From the NCBI GenBank assembly GCA_023415605.1, contig JAEZKB010000081.1, forward strand, positions 1 to 10,554: DNA of 10,554 nt, given 5' to 3'. Below are positions 1 through 6,428 of the stretch, piece by piece. This DNA comes from Pseudomonadota bacterium (GTDB lineage Bacteria; Pseudomonadota; Alphaproteobacteria; Rhizobiales; Devosiaceae). The notes beneath the pieces are model-generated. The model was not told the DNA's origin and did not search any database. It saw nothing but the letters and a program-made list of their open reading frames with translations. How positions within the stretch are numbered: the first letter of the stretch is position 1; every line of letters begins with the position of its first letter. The translations under genes and the position numbers were made by a program.

Positions 1-9
1 CTGGCTCAC
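1..9 (-). CDS. First three codons of a riboswitch-controlled gene (partial, runs off the left edge)
   Basis: On the minus strand a GTG at 9-7 is preceded by AAGGA at 21-17 with a 7-nt spacer, a good ribosome binding site. It is the first well-placed start downstream of the FMN riboswitch. Only three codons (GTG AGC CAG) lie in the window, so the product cannot be identified. Genes under FMN riboswitches usually make or import riboflavin (ribB/ribBA, ribE, ribH, ribD, or a riboflavin transporter), so one of these is expected beyond position 1. The start is inferred from the ribosome binding site and the riboswitch position only. Confidence 0.4.
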
Positions 10-83
10 TTGTCGATCCTTTCCGTAACCAGTTCCCTCAGGGTGGTACGGAGATCGACGCTGGGTGACACGGCGCCCCCTCC

Positions 84-126
84 ACCATCCTTCGGATGGT
101 CCCCCTCCCCCATGAACGGGGGGAGG
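84..126. repeat. Two GC-rich palindromes in the riboswitch leader
   Basis: Two adjacent perfect hairpins lie between the FMN aptamer and the downstream start. The first is ACCATCC (84-90), loop TTC, GGATGGT (94-100). The second is CCTCCCCC (104-111), a 7-nt loop, GGGGGAGG (119-126). The tract CCCCCTCC occurs just before the first hairpin (76-83) and again just after it (101-108). The composition, CCCCCTCC-rich blocks around short palindromes, resembles dispersed intergenic palindromic repeats common in alphaproteobacterial genomes; multi-copy status cannot be tested from one window. Neither hairpin ends in a U-tract on the minus strand, so a plain intrinsic terminator is not obvious, although either could act in the expression platform. 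Confidence 0.6.
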
Positions 127-160
127 AGCAGGAGAGGCCGGCGGAAGCCAGCACAATCAC

Positions 161-302
161 CGTTCTCTATCATCCGGACTATACCGTCGGCCCCGGGATC
201 GCACCGGAGTCTGCTGTCCCCTCTCGCAGAAGAGGGCGCTCGCGGGCTAGCGGGTTTCGCCGCATTACCGCCGGTGGGGAATTGCACCCCGCCCTGAGAA
301 CG
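161..302 (-). ncRNA. FMN riboswitch (RFN element)
   Basis: Read on the minus strand, this segment has the conserved RFN core blocks in order. The P1 arms CGTTCTC (302-296) and GAGAACG (167-161) are perfectly complementary. Between them come the AGGGCGGGGTGCAATTCCC block, CCGGCGGTAATGC (274-262), AGCCCGCGAGC (248-238), a CCGGTGCGATCCCGGGGCCGACGG block, and AGTCCGGATG (180-171) just before the closing arm. These blocks match the known FMN aptamer consensus closely, including the AGCCCGCGAGC loop. The aptamer binds flavin mononucleotide and normally shuts off a riboflavin biosynthesis or transport gene when FMN is plentiful. About 150 nt of leader separate it from the proposed GTG start at 9. 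A potential open reading frame crosses this region but is explained by the RNA. Confidence 0.96.
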
Positions 303-509
303 TTCGTCATCGTGAAATGACGATGGAGACATAGGCTCATCCGCACCGCTCCACAAGCCCAGCGCGGAGAACGGCGTGTCGTCGATTTATCGAACAATGG
401 AATAATGCCGCGGTGAGGGCCTTTGGAGGGATTGTATTAGCGTTAATCTTGTCGGATTGTAGCAGGGGAAAATCGACCCGGGTCGGCCGGGTCGCAAGGG
501 AGGAAAGAC
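303..509. other. Intergenic region between the FMN riboswitch and the VOC gene
   Basis: This stretch separates two divergently read units: the riboswitch leader (minus) and the VOC gene (plus). It must hold promoters for both, but I see no convincing -35/-10 pair. TTGTAT at 432-437 with TTGTAG at 457-462 (19-nt spacer) is a weak plus-strand candidate. On the minus strand GATAAA lies at about 383-378 with no good -35. A 7-bp inverted repeat, TCGTCAT (304-310) and ATGACGA (317-323) around a 6-nt loop, sits directly upstream of the riboswitch P1 stem and would be at or near the transcription start. No gene is supported here. Confidence 0.4.
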
Positions 510-995
510 ATGGCTGCGTTCAATTCGTTCGGGCATCTGGCGCTCAAGGTGCGCGACCTCGAAAAGTCGGTGGCGTTCTACGCGAAGCTTGGCTTTCCGG
601 AATTCCTGCGCCTGACCGAGGAAGATGGGCGGCCGTGGATCGTCTACATGCGATTCGAGGACAATCTTTATCTTGAGCTCTTCCCGGGCGGGAAGGAGCC
701 GGTCAACCAGACGGCGACCGGGACGAACCACATCTGTCTGACAGTCGACGATATCGAGGAGACGGCACGGTATCTGGCCTCCGTGGGCATTCCGCTGACC
801 GCGCCGCTCGATCCGAACAAGCGCGGGGTGGACCGCAATCGCGGCATGTGGATCGAGGACCCCGACGGCAACCGCATCGAGATCATGGAAATGGCCAAGG
901 ACTGCGTGCAGTGGGAGGCGATCGCCAAGCTCAAGGCAGGCGGCGGTCCGACCAGTCTGGTGGCGCCGCTGCGGCCAGCGAAAGCGTCGGCCTGA
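510..995 (+). CDS. VOC (glyoxalase/bleomycin resistance/dioxygenase) superfamily protein
   Basis: This 161-residue protein has the paired beta-alpha-beta-beta-beta layout of the vicinal oxygen chelate superfamily. Module one spans about residues 5-60 (GHLALKVRDLEKSVAFYAKLGF near the start) and module two about 72-128 (NHICLTVDD through EDPDGNRIEIME). The expected metal ligands are visible as H9, E56, H74 and E124, one pair per module, so a metal-dependent activity is plausible. Members include lactoylglutathione lyase (glyoxalase I), ring-cleaving dioxygenases and fosfomycin or bleomycin resistance proteins; the sequence alone does not choose between them. The start is well supported by GGGAGGA (498-504) six bases before the ATG. 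It appears to be a single-gene unit; its stop is 22 bp from the convergent permease gene's stop, with no clear terminator between. Confidence 0.9.
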   Translation: MAAFNSFGHLALKVRDLEKSVAFYAKLGFPEFLRLTEEDGRPWIVYMRFEDNLYLELFPGGKEPVNQTATGTNHICLTVDDIEETARYLASVGIPLTAPLDPNKRGVDRNRGMWIEDPDGNRIEIMEMAKDCVQWEAIAKLKAGGGPTSLVAPLRPAKASA

Positions 996-1017
996 CTTCA
1001 AGGGGCTGGGGCGGCTA

Positions 1018-1830
1018 CTAGGCGTTTGCCTTTCGGCGTGGTCTCCGCATCTGGAGGACCGTGAAGGCAATGACGCCTAGTGCCACCGCGCCGATGATGA
1101 TGGTGGCGAGGGCGTTGACCTCCGGCGAGACGCCGAGTTTGACCTTGGAGAAGATCACCATCGGGAGGGTCGAGGCGCCGGGGCCGGATACGAAGCTGGC
1201 GATCACCAGGTCGTCGAGCGAGAGGGTGAAGGCGAGCAGCCAGCCGGAGATCAAAGCGGGCGCGATGATCGGCAGGGTGATATCGAAAAACACCCGGAGC
1301 GGGGTAGCGCCGAGATCCATGGCGGCCTCTTCGAGCGAGAGGTCCATGTCGGCGAGGCGAGACTGCACGACCACCGTCACGTAGGCGGTGCAGAAGGTGG
1401 CGTGGGCGATGATGATGGTCAGCATGCCACGGCCGCGCGGCCAGCCGATGATCGACTCCATGGCGACGAACAGCAGCAGCAGCGCCAGGCCGGTGATGAC
1501 GTCGGGCATGACCAGCGGAGCGGAGACGGTGCCCTGCAGGACGGTGCGGCCGCGGAAGCGCTTGAAGCGTACCAGCGCCACGGCGCAAAGCGTGCCGAGG
1601 ACGAGGGCGATGGACGCAGCAATGGCGCCGATCTGCAGGCTCAGCACCGCCGAGGCGATGAGCTGCGGGTCGTTCCAAAGGTCGATATAGGCCTGTACGG
1701 AAAAGCCCGACCACACCGTCACCAGCCGGTTGGCGTTGAACGAGAAGATGACCAGCGACAGGATCGGCAGGTAGAGGAAGGCGAAGCCGATAAAGGACGT
1801 GGCCGGCAGGAACCAGCGGTTCTTACCCAT
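1018..1830 (-). CDS. potI: Polyamine-type ABC transporter permease (PotI/PotC-like)
   Basis: A 270-residue inner-membrane permease, the second of two that would form the channel of a putrescine/spermidine-type importer. Hydrophobic segments lie at about residues 8-31, 57-87, 105-128, 135-157, 188-212 and 238-260, fitting the usual six helices. The EAA coupling loop, which docks on the ATPase, is at about 167-188 (EEAAMDLGATPLRVFFD then TLPI), and the LSLDDLVIASFVSGPG stretch at 203-218 is typical of PotC/PotI proteins. The chosen ATG (1830) overlaps the upstream permease stop as TGATG, with GGAGG about ten bases ahead inside the upstream gene. The open frame extends 35 codons further upstream, but that part overlaps potH and is arginine-rich noise. 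It is the last gene of the operon. Polyamine specificity is family-level inference. Confidence 0.93.
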   Translation of the reverse strand: MGKNRWFLPATSFIGFAFLYLPILSLVIFSFNANRLVTVWSGFSVQAYIDLWNDPQLIASAVLSLQIGAIAASIALVLGTLCAVALVRFKRFRGRTVLQGTVSAPLVMPDVITGLALLLLFVAMESIIGWPRGRGMLTIIIAHATFCTAYVTVVVQSRLADMDLSLEEAAMDLGATPLRVFFDITLPIIAPALISGWLLAFTLSLDDLVIASFVSGPGASTLPMVIFSKVKLGVSPEVNALATIIIGAVALGVIAFTVLQMRRPRRKANA

Positions 1831-2789
1831 CAGCGGCGGCCCTCCACGACGGCATTCTGGGCCCGCTGCATCAGCATGATGGGGATGACGACGACCACCA
1901 GCATGGCGATAGCGACGGCGGCGGCGCGCGGCCAATTGGTGGCGGTGAAGAACTCATCCCAGAGCACGCGGCCGATCATCAGGGTCGACGGGCCACCGAG
2001 CAGGGAGGGGATGACGAATTCGCCGATGGCGGGGATGAAGACGAGCATGGAGCCGGCGACGATGCCCGGCATGGAGAGCGGCAGGGTGATCGAGAGGAAG
2101 GTCTGCCAGGGGCGCGAGCCGAGATCCGCCGAGGCCTCGAGCAGCGAGGTGTCGAGCTTTACCAGGTTGGTGTAGAGCGGCAGGATCATGAAGGGCAGGT
2201 AGGTGTAGACGATGCCGACATAGACGGCGAAATCGGTCTGCATCATCACCAAAGGCTCGATGCCGAAGACGGCGAGCACGTTGTTGATGACGCCGTTGCC
2301 GCGCATGAAGCCCGAGAGCGCATAAACGCGCAGCAGGAACGAGGTCCAGAACGGCAGGATCACCAGCATCAGCAGGATGTTGCGCCACTTTTCCGGGGCG
2401 CGGGCGATGGCATAAGCCATCGGATAGCCGATGAGCAGGGTGATGATGGTGGCGACGAGAGCGATGCGGATCGAGCTCAGATAGGCAGCGGCATAGAGAC
2501 CGTCGGTGAAAAGCCGGATGTAATTGGAGAGATGCAGCGTCAACTGCACGGTGCCTTCCTCGGTGGTGAGGAGCGGCGAATAAGGCGGGCGGCCGAATTG
2601 CTTGACCGTCAACGAGATGCCGAAGATCACCGCCAGCGGCACGAGGAAGAAGACGGTCAGCCAGATGGCGGGCGCGGCGATGACCAGCGTGCGGCCGGAA
2701 ATGCCGACGTCCTTGAGCCGCCGTTCGATGCCCTTCCAGGGGCGGAGACGGCGCGGCGGCGGCAGCTGCGGCGTATCGATATTGCTCAT
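1830..2789 (-). CDS. potH: Polyamine-type ABC transporter permease (PotH/PotB-like)
   Basis: A 319-residue inner-membrane permease, partner of the downstream PotI-like protein. A cytoplasmic N-terminal tail rich in proline and basic residues (1-34) precedes the first helix (about 35-60), which is followed by a periplasmic segment of about 35 residues. Further helices lie near 105-128, 137-160, 186-208, 237-262 and 288-306. The EAA loop is at about 216-238 (LLEASADLGSRPWQTFLSI). FIPAIGEFVIPSLLGGP at 251-267 is characteristic of the PotB/PotH branch. The ATG at 2789 overlaps the stop of the upstream ATPase gene as ATGA, and the ribosome binding site is weak, so translational coupling is likely. 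A longer frame reaching back to 3068 overlaps the ATPase gene and is rejected. Confidence 0.93.
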   Translation of the reverse strand: MSNIDTPQLPPPRRLRPWKGIERRLKDVGISGRTLVIAAPAIWLTVFFLVPLAVIFGISLTVKQFGRPPYSPLLTTEEGTVQLTLHLSNYIRLFTDGLYAAAYLSSIRIALVATIITLLIGYPMAYAIARAPEKWRNILLMLVILPFWTSFLLRVYALSGFMRGNGVINNVLAVFGIEPLVMMQTDFAVYVGIVYTYLPFMILPLYTNLVKLDTSLLEASADLGSRPWQTFLSITLPLSMPGIVAGSMLVFIPAIGEFVIPSLLGGPSTLMIGRVLWDEFFTATNWPRAAAVAIAMLVVVVIPIMLMQRAQNAVVEGRR

Positions 2790-3934
2790 ACGGTGAGGAC
2801 CGAGCCAGCGTTGCCGCCCCAGGAGACGTAGACCTTCTCGTCCCAGGTGATGGCATCGGGGTTGCCGCGCACCGAGTTGGTCTGGCTGACGCGGATGCGT
2901 TTGCCGCTTTCGAGCACGACCTGGTAGACGCTCATGTCGCCGAGGTAGCCGATCTCTTCGACCACACCTGCCGTGACATTGGCGCCATAAAGGGCTTCGG
3001 GCTTTTCGCGGCTCAAGTGCATCTTTTCGGGCCGGATCGCCCACCAGAGGAGCTGGTCGGGGGCACAATCGACGCCATGACTGACATAGATATCGCTGCC
3101 CAGCTCGGCGGAGCGGATGCGGACGTGGTCGGGCTCGTCTTCGGTGACGATGCCTTCGACCATGTTGGCCGAGCCGATGAAGTTGGCGACGAAGCGCGAA
3201 TTGGGGAATTCGTAGATGTCGGTCGGCTCACCCACCATGGCAATCTCGCCTTGGTTCATCACGCCGATGCGGGTCGCCAGCGTCATCGCCTCTTCCTGGT
3301 CGTGGGTGACGACGATGAAGGTGACGCCGAGCGACTCCTGGATTTTCACGAGCTCGAACTGGGTCTCCTCGCGCAGCTTCTTGTCGAGCGCTCCGAGAGG
3401 TTCGTCGAGGAGCAGGAGTTTGGGGCGCTTGGCGAGCGAGCGGGCGAGGGCGACGCGCTGACGCTGTCCGCCGGAAAGCTGGTGCGGTCGGCGCTTGCCA
3501 TAGTCCTGGAGCTTGACCAACGCGAGCAGCTCGGCGACGCGGTCGGCGATCTCGCCTTTCGGCAGGTGGTCGCGCTTCAACCCGTAGGCGATATTCTGCT
3601 CGACGCTCATGTGCGGAAAGAGCGCGTAGGACTGGAACATCATGTTGACCGGGCGCTGGTAGGGCGGGGTGTCGGTCATGTCCTGGCCGTCTATTTCGAT
3701 GCGGCCGGAGGTGGGCTGTTCGAAACCGGCGAGCATGCGGAGCAAGGTCGACTTGCCGGAGCCGGAGCCGCCGAGCAGGCAGAACAGCTCGGACTTGTAG
3801 ATATCCAGCGAAACGTCGGAGACGGCGAGGACGTCACCGAATTTCTTGGTGACGTTGCGAATCCGGACGAACGGCTTGGCAGCCTGATCACGCCAGGGGC
3901 GGGTTTCGAAAGCGAGTTGCGGCTTCTTTGCCAT
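2786..3934 (-). CDS. potG: Polyamine-type ABC transporter ATPase (PotG/PotA-like)
   Basis: A 382-residue cytoplasmic ATPase that would power the two permeases. All nucleotide-binding motifs are intact: Walker A GGSGSGKST (55-63), Q-loop Gln101, signature LSGGQ (153-157), Walker B LLLLDEP (173-179) with catalytic E178, D-loop GALD, and switch His211. The N-terminal domain (about 22-255) is followed by a C-terminal TOBE-type regulatory domain (about 260-375, including AIRPEKM at 299-305), as in PotA/PotG/MalK-type importers. Length fits the family (about 370-385). The ribosome binding site at the ATG (3934) is poor, with only a GGA about eight bases ahead and a G-run further up. It follows the binding-protein gene after a 67-bp gap holding a strong hairpin. 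Confidence 0.95.
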   Translation of the reverse strand: MAKKPQLAFETRPWRDQAAKPFVRIRNVTKKFGDVLAVSDVSLDIYKSELFCLLGGSGSGKSTLLRMLAGFEQPTSGRIEIDGQDMTDTPPYQRPVNMMFQSYALFPHMSVEQNIAYGLKRDHLPKGEIADRVAELLALVKLQDYGKRRPHQLSGGQRQRVALARSLAKRPKLLLLDEPLGALDKKLREETQFELVKIQESLGVTFIVVTHDQEEAMTLATRIGVMNQGEIAMVGEPTDIYEFPNSRFVANFIGSANMVEGIVTEDEPDHVRIRSAELGSDIYVSHGVDCAPDQLLWWAIRPEKMHLSREKPEALYGANVTAGVVEEIGYLGDMSVYQVVLESGKRIRVSQTNSVRGNPDAITWDEKVYVSWGGNAGSVLTV

Positions 3935-3968
3935 GTGCAGTCCGGCTAGCCCCCTGACCGATAGGCTA

Positions 3969-3992
3969 AAGGGGCGGCACCGGCCGCCCCTT
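3969..3992 (-). terminator. GC-rich hairpin between potF and potG
   Basis: A 10-bp perfect stem, AAGGGGCGGC (3969-3978) and GCCGCCCCTT (3983-3992), with a 4-nt loop, lies 9 bp after the potF stop codon. On the minus strand it is followed by only a short U-run (TTTAGCC), so full termination is unlikely. In binding-protein-dependent transporter operons a hairpin in this position commonly protects the upstream mRNA from 3' exonucleases or partly terminates transcription, so that the binding protein is made in excess over the membrane parts. That role is inferred here from position and structure. Confidence 0.6.
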
Positions 3993-4001
3993 CGCTTGTT
4001 T

Positions 4002-5090
4002 TTACTGGCCGGTTTTGATGCGGGTCCAGGTGCGGGTCAAGACCTCTTCGAATTCGGGCGAGTGCGCCCGCATCACGAAGGCCTTGGCGACGGTCTCGGC
4101 CGGCGGGTAGATGCCGGGGTTGGACTTGACCTCTTCGTCGACAAATTCGAGCGAGGGCAGGTTGGGGTTGGCGTAGAACACGTAGTTCGTGATGGCCGCC
4201 ACGACCTCGGGCTTCAGAATGTAATCGATGAACTTGTGAGCGTTGTCCGGATGGGGAGCATCAACCGGGATAGCGAGGAAGTCGAAGAGCGTCGCCGCGC
4301 CTTCCTTGGGGATCAGGTACTGAATCTCGGTACCTGTGCCGGCCTGAGCGGCGGCATCGGCGGCGATGAAGATATCGCCCGAATAGCCCAGCGACAGGCA
4401 GACTTCGCCGTTACCCAGGTCGTCGATGTACTGGGACGAGTTGAAGTAGCGGATGTGCGGCTTGATGGAATTGAGCAGTGCTTCGGCTTTGGCCAGGTCT
4501 TCCTCGCTCTCGGAGTTCGGATCCAGACCGAGATAGTGCAGCGCGATGCCGGTGACTTCGGTCGGGCTATCGAGGACGGTGACGCCGCAGGAGGCGAGCT
4601 TTTCAACGATTTCGGGCTTGAACAGCAGGTCCCAGCTGTCGAGCGGCGCGTCGGCGCCGAGCGCTTCCTGCACCTTGGCAACGTTGTAGCCCAGGCCAAT
4701 GGTGTTGATCATATAGGGCACGCCATGGGCGTTGTCCGGATCCTGGCCGGCGGCGGTGGCCATCACGGACGGATCGAGATTGCCCAGATTGGTGAGCTTG
4801 GACTTGTCGAGCGGCAGGATCAGGCCGGCCTTGATCTGGCGCTCGAGGAAATTGCCCGAGGGGACGACGATGTCGTAGCCGGAATTGCCGGCGAGCAGCT
4901 TGGCGTCGACGATCTCGTTGTTGTCGTAGACGTCGTAGTTCACCTTGATGCCGGTCTCGGCCTCGAAATTGGCGATGGTGTCTTCGGCAATGTAGTCGGA
5001 CCAGTTGTAGACGTTGACGACATTGTCCTGGGCCAAGGCTGGGGTGGCGAGCAGCAGCGCGCCGAGAGCTACGGAAAGGGATTTGAGCAT
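4002..5090 (-). CDS. potF: Polyamine-type periplasmic substrate-binding protein (PotF/PotD-like)
   Basis: A 362-residue exported binding protein that would deliver a polyamine or related amine to the membrane complex. Residues 1-20 form a signal peptide (basic start, hydrophobic core, ATPALA then QD), with cleavage expected after A20; there is no lipobox cysteine. VYNWSDYI (28-35) is the hallmark of the PotD/PotF family. IPKEGA (260-265), VFYANPN (304-310) and NPGIYPPAE (324-332) also match PotF. Comparing from memory with E. coli PotF, several pocket positions are kept (W30, S31, D32, Y33, D239, D270, Y306). The position of PotF Trp244 appears to be Tyr236 (GYSGD instead of GWAGD), so the ligand may differ from putrescine. 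The ATG is preceded by AAGGAGA seven bases upstream. It is the first gene of the operon. Confidence 0.94.
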   Translation of the reverse strand: MLKSLSVALGALLLATPALAQDNVVNVYNWSDYIAEDTIANFEAETGIKVNYDVYDNNEIVDAKLLAGNSGYDIVVPSGNFLERQIKAGLILPLDKSKLTNLGNLDPSVMATAAGQDPDNAHGVPYMINTIGLGYNVAKVQEALGADAPLDSWDLLFKPEIVEKLASCGVTVLDSPTEVTGIALHYLGLDPNSESEEDLAKAEALLNSIKPHIRYFNSSQYIDDLGNGEVCLSLGYSGDIFIAADAAAQAGTGTEIQYLIPKEGAATLFDFLAIPVDAPHPDNAHKFIDYILKPEVVAAITNYVFYANPNLPSLEFVDEEVKSNPGIYPPAETVAKAFVMRAHSPEFEEVLTRTWTRIKTGQ

Positions 5091-5276
5091 AGACGTCTCC
5101 TTGTTATCGGGGGCGGCGCCGGGTTTGTCCCGGCCGTTGGCGCGGCTTGCCAGTTAGACAACTAGGCAAGGCGGATTGGGTTGAGGTGGTGCATATACGC
5201 CGGTGCTGGCCAAGCAGCGCGGATCGGGCGCTGGGAACGGTTCGGGTCGCAATTTGCCCGTTGGCGGGCGCGCATC

Positions 5277-5298
5277 GATCCGGCAGGCAAACCGGATC
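5277..5298. promoter_or_regulatory. Inverted repeat, candidate operator between potF and psuG
   Basis: GATCCGG (5277-5283) and CCGGATC (5292-5298) are perfect 7-bp arms separated by 8 nt. The site is centred about 130 bp upstream of the putative psuG -35 and about 200 bp upstream of the potF start. Its size and symmetry fit a dimeric repressor or activator site, but no regulator gene is in the window and the motif is not one I recognise. Confidence 0.35.
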
Positions 5299-5415
5299 AA
5301 CAATGACCGTGCTCAGTGAAGTGACCTTTGTTGGCGCGGGGCTGCTGAGAAGCCGCAAACTAGCGGGCAAAGCCGCGGTGGACAAGGGTTGTGAAGCGGC
5401 ATTCTTTGCGACCAC

Positions 5416-5444
5416 TTGACGCCTTGCCGCAGCGAGCCTCTAAA
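5416..5444 (+). promoter_or_regulatory. Candidate sigma70-type promoter for psuG-psuK
   Basis: TTGACG (5416-5421) and TCTAAA (5439-5444) are separated by exactly 17 bp, matching the sigma70 consensus at five of six and four of six positions. Transcription would begin near 5451, giving a leader of about 27 nt before the GTG start of psuG. Its place within what would otherwise be the N-terminal extension of psuG supports the downstream start. No alternative of similar quality is nearby. Confidence 0.5.
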
Positions 5445-5477
5445 GGGCGCAAACCCATATGTGACGAGGATTTCCGC

Positions 5478-6428
5478 GTGTCGGCCAAGGCCTATCTCTC
5501 CATCTCTCCCGAGGTCAAAAAGGCGCTGGCGGCCGGTAAGCCCGTGGTGGCGCTGGAATCAACCATCATCACCCATGGCATGCCCTATCCGCAGAACCTG
5601 GAAATGGCGCAGAACGTCGAGGCGGTGATCCGGAAGAATGGCGCGGTGCCGGCGACTGTCGCGATCATGGACGGCAAGTTCAAGGTGGGGGTGACGCCCG
5701 AAGACCTCGAGCGGCTGGCCAAGGTGGGCGGCAAGGCGGCGAAAGCTTCGCGGCGTGACGTGGCGGCGCTGCTGGTCTCGGGCGAGATCGCCGGGACGAC
5801 GGTGGCGACCACGATGATGGCGGCCGAGTGGGCGGGTATCAAGGTGTTTGCCACCGGCGGCATCGGCGGTGTGCATCGCGGGGCGGAAACGACCTTCGAT
5901 ATCTCGGCCGACCTCGAAGAACTGAGCCAGACACAGGTGGCAGTGGTCTGCGCCGGGGCCAAGTCGATCCTCGACATCCCCAAGACGCTGGAAACGCTCG
6001 AGACCAACGGCGTGCCGGTACTGGGGTGGAAGACCGAGGATTTCCCGGCGTTCTGGGCGCGCACCAGCGGACAGAAGGTGGATCACCGCATCGACAGCGC
6101 CAAACAGGCCGCCAAGGTGATCGCGCTGCAGTTCGAGCTCGGCATGGGCGGCGTGCTGGTGGCCAATCCGATCCCCGAGAGCCATGCGATGGATGCCCAA
6201 GCGATCGAAGCGCGGATCGACGAGGCGATCAAGGGGGCCGACAAGGAAGGCGTGAGCCGCAAGAATCTGACGCCGTTCCTCTTGAAGCGGATTTTCGAGC
6301 TGACAGAGGGCAAGAGCCTCGTCGCCAATATCGCGCTGGTGGAGAACAATGCGGCGGTGGCGGCGGAGATCGCGGTGGCCATCGCGGCGGGGGCGAAGCC
6401 CAAGGTCAAAGCCAAGGCGAAGGCCTGA
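5478..6428 (+). CDS. psuG: Pseudouridine-5'-phosphate glycosidase
   Basis: A 316-residue cytoplasmic enzyme that cleaves the C-C glycosidic bond of pseudouridine 5'-phosphate to uracil and ribose 5-phosphate, the second step of pseudouridine breakdown. The family signature runs through the protein: VALESTIITHGMPYPQN (24-40), SRRD (91-94), ATGGIGGVHRGAE (125-137), AGAKSILDIPKTLE (159-172) and NPIPE (230-234). By alignment from memory with E. coli PsuG (312 residues), E27, K89, D145 (metal site) and K162 (Schiff-base lysine) are in place. I chose the GTG at 5478 because GAGGA (5466-5470) stands seven bases ahead and the length then fits the family. The frame is open from an ATG at 5391, but that would add 29 unrelated residues and cover the promoter. 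The C-terminus ends in a Lys/Ala tail (about 306-316). The stop overlaps the psuK start as TGATG. Confidence 0.95.
   Translation: MSAKAYLSISPEVKKALAAGKPVVALESTIITHGMPYPQNLEMAQNVEAVIRKNGAVPATVAIMDGKFKVGVTPEDLERLAKVGGKAAKASRRDVAALLVSGEIAGTTVATTMMAAEWAGIKVFATGGIGGVHRGAETTFDISADLEELSQTQVAVVCAGAKSILDIPKTLETLETNGVPVLGWKTEDFPAFWARTSGQKVDHRIDSAKQAAKVIALQFELGMGGVLVANPIPESHAMDAQAIEARIDEAIKGADKEGVSRKNLTPFLLKRIFELTEGKSLVANIALVENNAAVAAEIAVAIAAGAKPKVKAKAKA

Larger units (their letters stand above)
5091..5477. other. Divergent intergenic control region between potF and psuG
   Basis: This 387-bp region lies between two divergent operons and has no supported gene; a 90-codon frame on the plus strand (5147-5419) has no family features. 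It holds a plus-strand promoter candidate (5416-5444) and a GATCCGG inverted repeat (5277-5298), listed separately. On the minus strand, TATATG at 5197-5192 is a possible -10 for potF, but no good -35 lies at the right distance. A GCCGGG/CCCGGC hairpin (5118-5123 with 5129-5134) would fall in the potF leader. GTTAGAC at 5153-5159 fits the GT-N3-AC core used by many FadR-type GntR regulators, which is weak evidence by itself. GCCCG/CGGGC (5256-5269) is another small palindrome. Confidence 0.45.

Noticed and set aside
6..356. Open frame on the minus strand across the FMN riboswitch
   Set aside because: The frame runs through a recognisable RNA structure and a GC-rich palindromic block, and its translation has no protein-like features.
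387..1070. Minus-strand frame opposite the VOC gene
   Set aside because: Arg/His/Pro-rich shadow of a gene with clear family motifs and a good ribosome binding site.
3933..5165. Long plus-strand frame antisense to potF (about 410 codons)
   Set aside because: Mirror frame of a well-supported gene in high-GC DNA; its composition is Gly/Val/Asp-rich noise. Similar antisense frames over potG (3017-3949) and livG (9002-9886) were rejected for the same reason.
5147..5419. 90-codon plus-strand frame in the potF-psuG gap
   Set aside because: No ribosome binding site, no recognisable domain, and it overlaps the operator and promoter candidates.
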